The notes beneath the pieces were generated by a model that was given only the letters and a program-made list of their open reading frames with translations, was not told the DNA's origin and did no database searches. Positions 35,896-44,871 of a stretch of DNA of 64,000 nucleotides are shown one piece after another. The translations under genes were made by a program, and so were the position numbers. The stretch is taken from the NCBI RefSeq assembly GCF_040215725.1, contig NZ_CP157967.1:2232001-2296000 (forward strand), in the 5' to 3' direction. Numbering within the stretch: position 1 is the first letter of the stretch; every line of letters starts with the position of its first letter. This stretch comes from Rhizobium sp. ZPR4. GTDB lineage: Bacteria > Pseudomonadota > Alphaproteobacteria > Rhizobiales > Rhizobiaceae.

Positions 35896-36933
35896 ATGAC
35901 GACAAACAATGTCGAATTCGGCCTGGATACTTTCGGCGACGTGACCTTTGACGACAAGGGCACGCCGTTGCCGCATGCGCAGGTGCTGCGCAATGTCGTC
36001 GAGGAAGGCGTGCTTGCCGATCAGCTCGGCATAGACTTCTTCGGCATCGGCGAACATCACCGCGAGGATTTCGCAGTCTCCTCGCCCGAGACGATCCTCG
36101 CAGCCATCGCCAGCCGCACATCGAAAATCCATCTGGGATCGGCCGTGACCGTGCTGAGCTCGGACGATCCGATCCGCGTGTTCCAGCGCTTCTCAAGCCT
36201 CAACGCGGTTTCGAACGGCCGTGCCGAAGTCATTCTCGGCCGCGGCTCGTTTACGGAATCCTTTCCGCTGTTCGGCTTCGAGCTGTCGCAGTACGAACAG
36301 CTCTTCGAAGAAAAACTCGATCTGTTCGCGGCCCTGCTTAAAAACGAGCCGGTGAACTGGGAGGGCAGCATCCGCCCGCCGCTGCGCAATCAAAAGGTCT
36401 TCCCGACCATCGAGAGCGGTCAGCTGAAGACCTGGATCGGCGTCGGCGGCAGCCCGGAATCGGTGGTGCGTGCGGCTCATTACGATCTGCCGCTAATGCT
36501 GGCGATCATTGGCGGCAGCCCCTATCGCTTCCAGCCCTATGTCGACCTCTATCACCGCGCCTTCGAACAGCTCGGTAAGCCCGTGCAGCCGATAGGCATC
36601 CATTCGCCGGGCTATATCGCCGAAACGGACGAGCAGGCCCGCGAGGAACTGTGGCCCTGCTTTAAGGCGATGCGTGATCGCATCGGCCGCGAGCGCGGCT
36701 GGCCGCCGATGACGCGCGCTGAGTTCGACAACGAGATCGAAAAGGGTTCGCTCTATGTCGGCTCGCCGGAAACGGTCGCCGCCAAGCTCGCCCCGGTCGT
36801 CAAGACGCTCGGCATCAGCCGCTTCCAGCTGAAATACAGCGCCGGCGCGCTTGGCCATGAGAAGATGCTGCGCTGCATCGAGCTCTATGGACAGAAGGTG
36901 ATCCCGGCGGTGCGCGCTGCACTCGCGGCATAA
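35896..36933 (+). CDS. LLM-class flavin-dependent oxidoreductase
   Basis: A 345-residue luciferase-like monooxygenase with a TIM-barrel fold. Family blocks include DFFGIGEHHREDFAVSSPE, LGSAVTVLSSDDPIRVFQRF and RAEVILGRGSFTESFPLFG. It is expected to use reduced FMN or F420-like flavin on an unknown organic substrate. An AGGAAAA site lies before the ATG at 35896, favoured over the ATG five codons upstream. Confidence 0.88.
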   Translation: MTTNNVEFGLDTFGDVTFDDKGTPLPHAQVLRNVVEEGVLADQLGIDFFGIGEHHREDFAVSSPETILAAIASRTSKIHLGSAVTVLSSDDPIRVFQRFSSLNAVSNGRAEVILGRGSFTESFPLFGFELSQYEQLFEEKLDLFAALLKNEPVNWEGSIRPPLRNQKVFPTIESGQLKTWIGVGGSPESVVRAAHYDLPLMLAIIGGSPYRFQPYVDLYHRAFEQLGKPVQPIGIHSPGYIAETDEQAREELWPCFKAMRDRIGRERGWPPMTRAEFDNEIEKGSLYVGSPETVAAKLAPVVKTLGISRFQLKYSAGALGHEKMLRCIELYGQKVIPAVRAALAA

Positions 36934-37032
36934 TCCCGGCCGGATATTCTTCCCGCCTTTCGATCAAGTCAGCGGGCGCTTCGCAGCACGGCGAAGCGCC
37001 CTTTCTTTTGCGCTGTCATCTTTTCGCAGCAA

Positions 37033-37060
37033 ATGCTACAGATAATGTAATTCGTAGCAT
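37033..37060. promoter_or_regulatory. inverted repeat upstream of the RpiR-type gene
   Basis: ATGCTAC (37033-37039) is mirrored by GTAGCAT (37054-37060), a 7-bp dyad 18 bp before the RpiR-family start; a further CACTACA follows. This is a plausible autoregulatory operator, inferred from position. Confidence 0.45.
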
Positions 37061-37078
37061 TCACTACAAAGATAGCCG

Positions 37079-37978
37079 ATGGCAGACAAGACGCAGAAAC
37101 CTCGCACTTTCGAAGACCGCGTTCTCGGTGTGATCGAGACACTCGCACCCGCAGAGCAGCGCATCGCCCGCTTTTTCGTCGATCAGAAGCAAGCTGCCCT
37201 GCTGAATTCGGCCGCCCAGATCGCGCAGCTCGCCGGCACCAGCGATGCGACGGTTGTCCGCACCGCGCGCGCTCTCGGCTTCGAAAGCCTGTCGACGCTG
37301 CGGGCCGCCCTGCTTGAGGAATTGACCGGAGCACCGTCCCCCGGAACGCGGATGCAGCGCACGCTGGCTGAAACCGGCAGCCAGGCCAGCGATGCACTTC
37401 ACCACGTCATCGGCATGCACGAACAGGCTTTGGACGTTCTGCGACGCGAGGAGTTTGCCGCAAGCTTCGAACGTTGCGTCGATAGTCTGACGAACGCAGC
37501 GCGACGTCATGTCTTCGGCATCGGCCCTTCGGGTGCCGTGGCGGACTATGCCAGCCTGCAGTTCAACCGCATCGGTCTGCCGACCAACGCACTCTCGGCC
37601 TCCGGCATTGCGCTTGCGGATCGCCTGCTCTGGATCGGCAAGGGCGACGTGGTTCTGATGATCGCCTATGCGCCGCTCTATCGCGAAGTCGAAGTGCTGC
37701 TTGAGCAGGCCGGCAGGCATGATGTGCCGGTCATCCTGATCAGCGATGATCTCGGCCTGCTGATTGCCGACAAGGTGGCTGAAATCCTGCCTGTCCCGCG
37801 CGGCAATGCCGGCCACCTCGCCATGCATGGCGGCACAATGGTGCTGATCGAAGCCCTGATCGTCGCGCTCGCCGCCAGGAGCAAGGACATCGCCCTCGAC
37901 AGCCTTGACCGGCTCAGCCAGCTGCGCAGCGCCATCGACAAGACATGGAGCAAGCGCGGCACGAGGAAACGCAAATGA
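37079..37978 (+). CDS. MurR/RpiR-family transcriptional regulator
   Basis: A 299-residue regulator with an N-terminal helix-turn-helix (about residues 10-85, including AQIAQLAGTSDATVVRTARA) and a C-terminal SIS sugar-phosphate-binding domain (RHVFGIGPSGAVADYASLQF). The effector is probably a phosphorylated sugar or amino sugar, but no sugar gene is adjacent. It could be IolR-like, yet nothing here proves that. Confidence 0.87.
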   Translation: MADKTQKPRTFEDRVLGVIETLAPAEQRIARFFVDQKQAALLNSAAQIAQLAGTSDATVVRTARALGFESLSTLRAALLEELTGAPSPGTRMQRTLAETGSQASDALHHVIGMHEQALDVLRREEFAASFERCVDSLTNAARRHVFGIGPSGAVADYASLQFNRIGLPTNALSASGIALADRLLWIGKGDVVLMIAYAPLYREVEVLLEQAGRHDVPVILISDDLGLLIADKVAEILPVPRGNAGHLAMHGGTMVLIEALIVALAARSKDIALDSLDRLSQLRSAIDKTWSKRGTRKRK

Positions 37979-38111
37979 ACGACGCCGAAGCCGTAGCACG
38001 CACATCGAACCACTGTTTGGCCAAGCCGCGGCTCATCCAAGACATGAAGATCAATCGTCCGGAAAATACCATTCACATTCAAAGCCCTAACCGTCATTCG
38101 GGAATCAATTC

Positions 38112-38858
38112 ATGAACAGCCTCACACCCATTCTCTCCACCGTGACGGCATCTTTCCTCGGCTCCTTCGTCGAAGTCGTGGAGGCCTTCACCATCGTCCT
38201 GGCCGTCGGCGTGACACGAAGCTGGCGTCCGGCGCTCACTGGCGCTGCGCTTGCCCTCGCCGTATTGGCGGCCCTCGTCCTCATCTTCGGGCCGCTGCTT
38301 GCGCTGATACCGATCGAGACGCTGCAATTCGTCGTCGGTGTTCTCCTCATCCTGTTCGGCATGCGCTGGCTGCGCAAAGCTATCCTCCGCTCGCTCGGCG
38401 TCATCGCCCTGCATGACGAGGAAGCGGCCTTCTCGAAAGAGACGGCAGCATTGCAGGCGCAGTCCACCGATCGCCGCGCCGATTATCTCGCCGGTCTCGC
38501 CGCCTTCAAGGCGGTGCTGCTCGAAGGTGTCGAAGTCGTCTTCATCGTCATTGCCGTCGGCGGCGCGCATGGCCTCACGCTCTACGCCGGCCTCGGCGCG
38601 CTTGCCGCCTTCGTGCTTGTCATGCTGATCGGGCTGCTGGTCCATCGCCCGCTCGCGACCGTGCCGGAAAACACCCTCAAATTCGTCGTCGGCCTGATGC
38701 TCACCAGCTTCGGCATCTTTTGGACCGGCGAAGGCATCGGTGCGCAATGGCCGGGAGCGGATCTCGCGCTGATCGCCATCTTCGCGATCGTCTCGCTCGC
38801 CTCCTACGCCATCATCCGCGGCATGCGCGGCAACCCAACAGCAAAGGCAGCCCAATGA
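38112..38858 (+). CDS. multi-pass membrane protein (COG4280-like)
   Basis: A 248-residue inner-membrane protein with about seven helices. Two repeated halves each carry an acidic membrane motif: GSFVEVVEAFTIVLAVG near residue 17 and LLEGVEVVFIVIAVGG near residue 139. These resemble the REGLE-type motifs of FTR1 iron permeases and the paired acidic motifs of GDT1 cation transporters, so metal transport is plausible but unproven. Its stop overlaps the start of a small membrane protein gene (ATGA). Confidence 0.75.
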   Translation: MNSLTPILSTVTASFLGSFVEVVEAFTIVLAVGVTRSWRPALTGAALALAVLAALVLIFGPLLALIPIETLQFVVGVLLILFGMRWLRKAILRSLGVIALHDEEAAFSKETAALQAQSTDRRADYLAGLAAFKAVLLEGVEVVFIVIAVGGAHGLTLYAGLGALAAFVLVMLIGLLVHRPLATVPENTLKFVVGLMLTSFGIFWTGEGIGAQWPGADLALIAIFAIVSLASYAIIRGMRGNPTAKAAQ

Positions 38859-39061
38859 CCGTTTTGCGCATCGCCCTGTCCGAGCTTATCGGCATGTTCA
38901 TCGACGACGGCAGCCTCGCAACGCTCTGCCTCGTCCTCATCCTGGTGGTTGCCGGAGCAGTGGAGTTTCTCGCCATGCCGCCGCTCGCGGGCGGCCTTCT
39001 CCTGCTGGTCGGCTGCCTCGCCATCCTGCTCTACAGCGTCCGCCACGCCGTGAAACGATGA
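38855..39061 (+). CDS. small membrane protein coupled to the upstream transporter-like gene
   Basis: A 68-residue protein (MTVLRIALSELIGMFIDDGS...) with two hydrophobic helices. It is translationally coupled to the upstream membrane protein by a 4-bp ATGA overlap, which suggests it is an accessory subunit. No homologous function is recognised. Confidence 0.7.
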   Translation: MTVLRIALSELIGMFIDDGSLATLCLVLILVVAGAVEFLAMPPLAGGLLLLVGCLAILLYSVRHAVKR

Positions 39062-39170
39062 GATTCACAACCCTCTGCAAGAGCTTGGATTTGCAGAGGG
39101 TTGTCACGACACTTATCGAACAGCCTTAACTCTCGACAGAACCCTTCGCAGATGCGAAGACTTCCGCACG

Positions 39171-39272
39171 CTAGAGCGCCGTGCGTCCGTACGGACGCAC
39201 AAAGGACGCTCTCAATGTTTGAATCTACGCATCAGGCTTTCCGAAAATCGATCCCGATTTTCGGGCCGATGC
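39171..39272. repeat. rhizobial palindromic dispersed repeat
   Basis: A composite palindromic element. It contains a perfect 20-bp palindrome (GTGCGTCCGT then ACGGACGCAC, 39181-39200) and a 10-bp stem, CCGAAAATCG/CGATTTTCGG (39241-39264). The sequence AGAGCGCCGTGCGTC... AAAGGACGCT is familiar as a high-copy intergenic repeat in Rhizobium genomes. Copy number could not be tested here. Confidence 0.75.
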
Positions 39273-39294
39273 TGTAGCGAAAAGGAGAAACGGC

Positions 39295-39876
39295 ATGAGC
39301 AGCGCCTATCCCGAAGTCTATCTCGTACGGCACGGACAGACGGAGTGGAGCCTTTCCGGCAGGCACACCGGCCGGACCGATATTCCCCTGACCGCTGCAG
39401 GCGAGGAAGCTGCCCGCAAACTCGCAGGTCGCCTGCCATCAATCGATTTCGCCGCCGTCTGGTCAAGCCCCTCGCAGCGCGCGCAAAACACCTGCGCGCT
39501 GGCTGGCTTCGGCGATCGCCGCGTCGTCAAGGATGATCTGGCGGAATGGGATTACGGCGCCTACGAGGGCATCACCACCAAGGCGATCCTTGCAGAACGC
39601 CCAGGCTGGCAGGTCTTTCGCGACGGCTGCCCGAACGGCGAAATGGCCGCCGACGTCGGCGCACGCGCCGACCGGATCATCGGCGAACTTCGTGCAATTA
39701 ACGGCCCCATCCTGATCTTTTCCAGCGCCCATTTCCTGCGCGTCTTCGCCGCTCGCTGGGTCGGCCTGCCGCCGGAAGGCGGTGAGCATTTCATCCTCGA
39801 CACCACGAGCATCAGCGTGCTTGGCTACGAGCATGACCTGACCGAACCGGTCATCCGCCGCTGGAACGAGATCTGA
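39295..39876 (+). CDS. histidine phosphatase family protein
   Basis: A 193-residue phosphoglycerate-mutase-like phosphatase. The catalytic histidine is in VYLVRHGQTEWS, with a second conserved His in ILIFSSAHFLRVFAARW and Glu in WDYGAYEG. The substrate is unknown. A strong AAAGGAG site precedes the ATG. Confidence 0.9.
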   Translation: MSSAYPEVYLVRHGQTEWSLSGRHTGRTDIPLTAAGEEAARKLAGRLPSIDFAAVWSSPSQRAQNTCALAGFGDRRVVKDDLAEWDYGAYEGITTKAILAERPGWQVFRDGCPNGEMAADVGARADRIIGELRAINGPILIFSSAHFLRVFAARWVGLPPEGGEHFILDTTSISVLGYEHDLTEPVIRRWNEI

Positions 39877-39964
39877 CGGCCACGCATCGATTCTTGCATC
39901 GCCATCGCGAATTCGAGCGGCCGAAAGCCGCTCAATGTCTTTGAAGAACTCAGCCTACAACCAC

Positions 39965-40900
39965 TTACCAGGCCTTGAGGCCTAGCAGCTTTTCACCGAG
40001 CGGCGTCAGTTCAGCCGTGGTCGCATTGTGCTTTTCCCATTCGCGAGGGTCGCCGGGAAAGGCGTCGCGCTTCGGGGAGTCCAGCTCCCGCCACAGACGG
40101 ATGCGTTCCTCGCGCTCGGCGACATTGTCGTACTCGGCCGGATGCATGGAGATATATTGCGCCATGCGAACGCGGTTGTCCGAATGGTTGGGACGGACGC
40201 CGTGCGCAAGCAGCGAGTTGAAGATCATCAGATCGCCTGGCTCCATGTCGATATTGACGACAGAAAGGCCCGTCATGTCGGGATGCATCGGATCGCGATC
40301 TTCCGGCTGGGTCTTTTCCCACTCATAGAAATGCTCGAAGAGCTCCGGCACGCACTGGAAGCCGCCGACATCGCCATCCTGCTTCTTCAGACTCAGAACA
40401 CCCTGGACGCCGATCGGCAGCGGGCGGATCGAGGTATCGACATCCCAGTGAATGAAGCCGTTCGGATTGCCCTTCACCTTCTTCGGCGGGTTGAGATTGG
40501 CGCGATCGATGGTGACCCAGAGATCTTCCCGATCCCAGATGTCGACGAAGACATCGTAGATCCGCTTTTCCATGCGGTTGTCCCAGAGATACTGGTGATT
40601 ATAGATCTCCAGCATGCCTGTGTTGTTGAGCTCCTTCATCTTGTGCTCGCGCCGCTGCGGCGCATACCAGGTGGAGGAGTCCTTCGGGTCCTTCTCGTCA
40701 AAACGCCACAAAACGTCGGCAAGCCGCTCGACATTGACAGCCGGCACCGCCTGACGCACGATCACATAGCCCTTCGTGATCCAATGCTGCCAATCGTCCT
40801 TCGACAGCACCCTGAGCGGCAAGGTCTTCTGGATATCCTTCAGTTGCGTCGTGACTGAAGAAGCGGTGGGGTGAGCGTCTCGTTTCAAGGCAGGCTGCAT
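39965..40900 (-). CDS. phytanoyl-CoA dioxygenase family protein
   Basis: A 311-residue non-haem Fe(II)/2-oxoglutarate oxygenase. The HxD iron-ligand motif is GFIHWDVDTS and the distal His is in LLAHGVRPNHSDNRVRMAQ, whose Arg would bind 2-oxoglutarate. The substrate is unknown. A GGAGG site supports the start at 40900; the longer frame to 40993 lacks one. It is divergent from an AraC regulator gene, which probably controls it. Confidence 0.87.
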   Translation of the reverse strand: MQPALKRDAHPTASSVTTQLKDIQKTLPLRVLSKDDWQHWITKGYVIVRQAVPAVNVERLADVLWRFDEKDPKDSSTWYAPQRREHKMKELNNTGMLEIYNHQYLWDNRMEKRIYDVFVDIWDREDLWVTIDRANLNPPKKVKGNPNGFIHWDVDTSIRPLPIGVQGVLSLKKQDGDVGGFQCVPELFEHFYEWEKTQPEDRDPMHPDMTGLSVVNIDMEPGDLMIFNSLLAHGVRPNHSDNRVRMAQYISMHPAEYDNVAEREERIRLWRELDSPKRDAFPGDPREWEKHNATTAELTPLGEKLLGLKAW

Positions 40901-41034
40901 CGGTTTCCTCCATCTCGCTGGCCCCTTTGTTTTCGGGTGACGGAAGACGTTGTAACTCGAACCGGAGTTTCGATGTTGCCCGGCTCTGGCCAATTCTGAT
41001 ACTATTCTGGCCTCAATGATATTATGGACGCCCT

Positions 41035-41898
41035 ATGAGGCCCTATCTCGAAGTCCTGCCCCGCTCGCCGGAAGCATCCTGGAGTATGCTGAACCGTAGG
41101 CTCGAAGACTGCATTCCCTTCCAGTGGCATCACCATCCGGAATTCGAGCTGACGCTCACCCTGAATTCCATCGGCCAGCGTTTCATCGGCGATCACAGTG
41201 GCGATTATGACGACGGCGATCTCGTGCTTGTCGGCCCCAACCTGCCGCACAGCTGGGTTTCGCGCGCCAAGATCGAGGAAGCAAAGCCGCATATCGCGCT
41301 GGTGCTCTGGTTCAATCGCGAATGGCTGTTGCAGATGACAGGCGGCGCCGTCGAATTCCGGTCGATCGAAACGATGCTCCAGCGGGGAGACAATGGCCTG
41401 CGCTTTTCCGAGACGACCTCTGCTGCCGTCCGCCCCGCCTTCGAAACCATTTTCGAAAAGCCGCCCGTGGAGCGCCTTCTGGCATTGCTCGGCATTCTGG
41501 TGAGGGTCGCAGAAGACCGGCAGGCGACGCCGCTCGCAAGCGCGCCGGCACAGGCATCGGATCTTAAGGAAAGCCGCGAGCGCATCGACCGCGTTCTGAT
41601 ACATATGCACCTTCACTATGCCCGCGCGATCAGCCTCGATGAACTGGCCGATATCGCGGCGCTCAGCGTCTCCGGCCTGCACCGGATGTTTCGCCGCCAC
41701 ACCCGCGGGACGGTATCTGACTATCTCATGCGCATGCGCATCGGCGACGCCTGCGCCCGCCTCTCCTCCACCGATCAGGCCATCCATCACATCAGCGATG
41801 CCGTCGGCTACAGTTCGCTTGCCAATTTCAACAGGCAGTTCAAGGCGCTGAAGGACATGACCCCACGCGAATACAGGGCGATGTTTCTCAGGCCCTGA
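41035..41898 (+). CDS. AraC-family transcriptional regulator
   Basis: A 287-residue regulator with an N-terminal cupin sensing domain (FQWHHHPEFELTLTLNS, LVLVGPNLPHSW) and a C-terminal double helix-turn-helix (DELADIAALSVSGLHRMFRR; AVGYSSLANFNRQFKALKDM). It is divergent from the phytanoyl-CoA-dioxygenase-like gene, its probable target. It overlaps the tail of the MocR gene by 11 bp in convergent orientation. Confidence 0.88.
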   Translation: MRPYLEVLPRSPEASWSMLNRRLEDCIPFQWHHHPEFELTLTLNSIGQRFIGDHSGDYDDGDLVLVGPNLPHSWVSRAKIEEAKPHIALVLWFNREWLLQMTGGAVEFRSIETMLQRGDNGLRFSETTSAAVRPAFETIFEKPPVERLLALLGILVRVAEDRQATPLASAPAQASDLKESRERIDRVLIHMHLHYARAISLDELADIAALSVSGLHRMFRRHTRGTVSDYLMRMRIGDACARLSSTDQAIHHISDAVGYSSLANFNRQFKALKDMTPREYRAMFLRP

Positions 41899-43315
41899 CA
41901 GACATACTCGCAAGCAGCCTGGCAATTTTGACCGCCGCCGCATCCGCCGCCTGGGCCTCCATGCGAGCGATGCCGAGCAGCAGTCCGGGTCGCGCCGGGC
42001 TGAGATAAAGCGCCGATATCGGTCGCACCGCGAAACCGTTGGAATTGATGGTCCGTACGACACCGACATCATCGGTCTTGGTGTCACGGAACCAACTCGC
42101 GAGCTGCAGACCGCCGCCGCCCACTCCAATCTCCAGCCAGGCGCTGCAATGACGATTGAGTGCCTCGACCGTCGCCGCCATGCGCTCGGCATAAATGGCG
42201 TTCATATGTCTGAGATGCGCGCGAAATCGTCCCTCGCGCATGAAATCGGCCAGAGCGGCCTGGATATGAACAGGCACGACGGCGCCTCTGAGCCGCTGCG
42301 CCGCCTCGATCGCTGCCACGAGCCTGGAAGGAATGACCGCATAGGCGACACGCAATCCGGGCGCGAGCGTTTTCGAGAAGGTGCCGATATAGGCGACCAC
42401 CTCGCCGCGATCGATACCCTGCAGCGCCGCGATCGGGCGCGATGCGTACTGGAATTCGCTGTCGTAATCGTCTTCCAGCACGATCGCGCCATTGGCGCGG
42501 GCGAATTCGAGCAGGGCGAGACGGCGCGGCAGGCTCATGGTGACGCCGGTCGGATATTGGTGCGAAGGGGTAACGTAGATCAGACGCGGCGATGGCCCGG
42601 CACCTTGCGCGATGTCGAGACCCTCCACATCGCAAGGCACCGGCACGAGATTGGCTCCCGCCATCCGCAGGATCGCCTGCGCGCTGGCATAACCCGGCTC
42701 CTCCATCCAGACCACGTCACCGGCCGGATCTCCGGGAGAGATCAGCACGCTTGCGAGAAGCCCGATTGCGGCACCTGTCGATGGCACGATGACAAGCTGT
42801 TCGGGCCGCGCGACCACACCGCGCGTCGCCGCGATATGATCGAGGATGGCTTCGCGCAGCTCGCGGATACCGCCATGATCGCTGTAGCCGAGATCATGCA
42901 CCCGCAAGGAACGGCCGCGCGCGCCGAGACAGCGCGCCCAGGCAGCATGGGGAAAGGCCGAAACATCAGGCACTCCGGGTTCGTACAGCCCCCCGGTCTT
43001 GAATTCCGTAACGCGGGGCAAAGTTGGCGGCGGTGGTGCGGCCTGTCCGGATAGGGGTGTCGCCGGAAAGGCTGCAACGCGCGTTGCAGCACCGGTCGCC
43101 GATTGCAGATAGCCCTCTGCCTTCAGGCGATCATAGGCATTGACGACGGTCGAACGCGCAACGCCGAGCGAGAGAGCCAGCACCCGCGTCGACGGCACGG
43201 GCTGCCCCGCCGGCATCTGCCCCTGCAAGATGCGATCGCGCATCAGGCGATAGACTTGCCCCTCCAGATCACCCGAACTCCGGTCGAGTGCCGGCCATTG
43301 CGCCACCGCTACCAT
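41888..43315 (-). CDS. MocR/PdxR-type GntR-aminotransferase regulator
   Basis: A 475-residue regulator: GntR winged helix at about residues 15-80 (VPSTRVLALSLGVARSTVVN) fused to an aminotransferase class I domain. The PLP lysine is in YIGTFSKTLAPGLRVAY. MocR proteins sense PLP, or PLP plus an amine. It is divergent from a pyridoxamine-phosphate-oxidase-like gene with paired ACTGG repeats between, which points to vitamin B6-linked control. Confidence 0.9.
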   Translation of the reverse strand: MVAVAQWPALDRSSGDLEGQVYRLMRDRILQGQMPAGQPVPSTRVLALSLGVARSTVVNAYDRLKAEGYLQSATGAATRVAAFPATPLSGQAAPPPPTLPRVTEFKTGGLYEPGVPDVSAFPHAAWARCLGARGRSLRVHDLGYSDHGGIRELREAILDHIAATRGVVARPEQLVIVPSTGAAIGLLASVLISPGDPAGDVVWMEEPGYASAQAILRMAGANLVPVPCDVEGLDIAQGAGPSPRLIYVTPSHQYPTGVTMSLPRRLALLEFARANGAIVLEDDYDSEFQYASRPIAALQGIDRGEVVAYIGTFSKTLAPGLRVAYAVIPSRLVAAIEAAQRLRGAVVPVHIQAALADFMREGRFRAHLRHMNAIYAERMAATVEALNRHCSAWLEIGVGGGGLQLASWFRDTKTDDVGVVRTINSNGFAVRPISALYLSPARPGLLLGIARMEAQAADAAAVKIARLLASMSVRA

Positions 43316-43324
43316 GAAACCTCG

Positions 43325-43354
43325 ACTGGTCTGCTAAAAATCAAAAAACTGGCC
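43325..43354. promoter_or_regulatory. direct-repeat operator for the MocR regulator
   Basis: Two direct repeats, ACTGGTC (43325-43331) and ACTGGCC (43348-43354), are 23 bp apart start to start in the divergent spacer. MocR regulators such as TauR bind CTGGAC-type direct repeats at about two helical turns, so this is a plausible site. Confidence 0.5.
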
Positions 43355-43409
43355 GTTTATAGCCTACCTCTTTGCTGGCAGAGATCAACGCTCAATCGAC
43401 GAGGATGAC

Positions 43410-44093
43410 ATGGCCGATCACTATCCGCCCGACAGCAATATCTATCCGACCACCGAACGCACCCGTGTGCGGCGCAGCCCGAAGCGCGGCAGCCACGCCC
43501 ATGCCGATGTTCACGCCATTCTGGATGCGGCCCCCCTCTGTCACATCGGCTATGTCATCAATGGCGCGCCCTATGTCACGCCAACCCTGCATTGGCGCGA
43601 GGGCGATTATGTCTATTGGCACGGCTCTGCCGCCAGCCGCTTCCTGCATGCCGCCGAAGCTATGCCGGTCTGCCTGACCTGCAGCATCATGGACGGCTAT
43701 GTGATGGCCCGTTCCGCCTTCAATCACTCCGTCAACTATCGCTCTGCCATGGTCTTCGGCACGGCTCGCTTGATCGATGATGTCGAGGAGAAGACGGATG
43801 CGTTGCGCCGTTTCGTCGAAGACCTGTTTCCCGGTCGTTGGGACAGCTTGCGGCCGATGACCAAACAGGAGGTCAAGGCAACCTCCGTGATGTGGATGAA
43901 AATCGAGGAGGCTTCGGCCAAGGTCCGCAACGGCCCGCCTGGCGATATCGACGAGGCAAATCATCCGGTCTGGGCCGGCGTCCTGCCGATCGAAAGCCGT
44001 CTGGTACCGCCGCAACCGGCGCCCGGCTTGCCCGACGAGATGGAACTGCCGCAATCCCTGGCGGAGCTGATACAATCCGGACGGCTCCGTTAG
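43410..44093 (+). CDS. pyridoxamine 5'-phosphate oxidase family protein
   Basis: A 227-residue FMN-binding split-barrel protein of the NimA/PNPOx-like group. Conserved blocks are AILDAAPLCHIGYVINGAPY, VYWHGSAASRFLHA and RSAFNHSVNYRSAMVFGTAR. True PNPOx activity is uncertain; many relatives bind FMN or haem and reduce other substrates. It is divergent from a MocR regulator gene. The stop codon lies within a dispersed repeat. Confidence 0.87.
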   Translation: MADHYPPDSNIYPTTERTRVRRSPKRGSHAHADVHAILDAAPLCHIGYVINGAPYVTPTLHWREGDYVYWHGSAASRFLHAAEAMPVCLTCSIMDGYVMARSAFNHSVNYRSAMVFGTARLIDDVEEKTDALRRFVEDLFPGRWDSLRPMTKQEVKATSVMWMKIEEASAKVRNGPPGDIDEANHPVWAGVLPIESRLVPPQPAPGLPDEMELPQSLAELIQSGRLR

Positions 44094-44155
44094 AGCATTG
44101 TTTTTACGCAATTCCAGGCACAAACCGCTTCGCACTTTTGCTGGACTTGCTCTAG
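44092..44155. repeat. short dispersed repeat, AGAGCA...TGCTCTAG type
   Basis: A 64-bp element bounded by AGAGCA and TTGCTCTAG with the core AAACCGCTTCGCACTTTTGC. It matches a very common intergenic repeat of Rhizobiales as I know it. It starts at the stop codon of the upstream gene and could form a hairpin at the mRNA end. Confidence 0.7.
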
Positions 44156-44184
44156 GCTGCATTTGATGACCAAAGGACTTTGAC

Positions 44185-44847
44185 ATGGATCTCACGAACT
44201 GGAAGGGCGTGTCCCGCCCCGAGCGCATTACCCTTGAAGGTCGCTATACAAAGATCGAGCCGCTTGACGTGGTACGCCATGGCCGGGACCTGCTGGCCTC
44301 GGCGCAAGCGCCTGGAGCGGACGATCGCTTCCGCTATCTCTTTGAAGACGCCCCCGCCGACCAGGCTGCTTTCTCGCCCTGGCTTGAGAAAGCCGCATCC
44401 AGCGCCGATCCGCTCTTCTTCGCGACCATCGACAAGCGGACGGGACGCGCCGAAGGCCGGCAGGCATTGATGCGCATCGACAACACGCATGGCGTCATCG
44501 AGATCGGCAGCATCCTCTGGGGACCTGCCATCGCCCGCAGCCGCGTGACGACGGAGACGCTCTATCTGTTCGCATCCTACGTCTTCGACACGCTCGGCTA
44601 TCGCCGCTTCGAATGGAAATGCAACAACCTCAACGAACCGTCGAAGCGGGCGGCCGAACGCTTCGGCTTCGTTTTCGAAGGGATCTTCCGCCAGCATATG
44701 GTTGCGAAGGGCCAGAACCGCGACACCGCCTGGTTTGCCATGATCGATGCCGACTGGCCGCGACTGAAGGCTGGCTACGAACGCTGGCTGGCACCGGAGA
44801 ACTTCGACGAGGCCGGACATCAGAAGACGAAGCTGACCTTCGGGTAA
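44185..44847 (+). CDS. GNAT-family N-acetyltransferase (RimL-like)
   Basis: A 220-residue acetyltransferase. It has the large RimL-like subgroup blocks GVIEIGSILWGPAIARSRVT and RFEWKCNNLNEPSKRAAERF followed by GFVFEGIFRQHMVAKGQNRD. The substrate is probably an N-terminal or lysine amine of a protein, or a small molecule; it cannot be told here. AAGGA precedes the ATG. Confidence 0.87.
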   Translation: MDLTNWKGVSRPERITLEGRYTKIEPLDVVRHGRDLLASAQAPGADDRFRYLFEDAPADQAAFSPWLEKAASSADPLFFATIDKRTGRAEGRQALMRIDNTHGVIEIGSILWGPAIARSRVTTETLYLFASYVFDTLGYRRFEWKCNNLNEPSKRAAERFGFVFEGIFRQHMVAKGQNRDTAWFAMIDADWPRLKAGYERWLAPENFDEAGHQKTKLTFG

Positions 44848-44871
44848 CTCTGCACTTCGCGCGGCTCCGGT

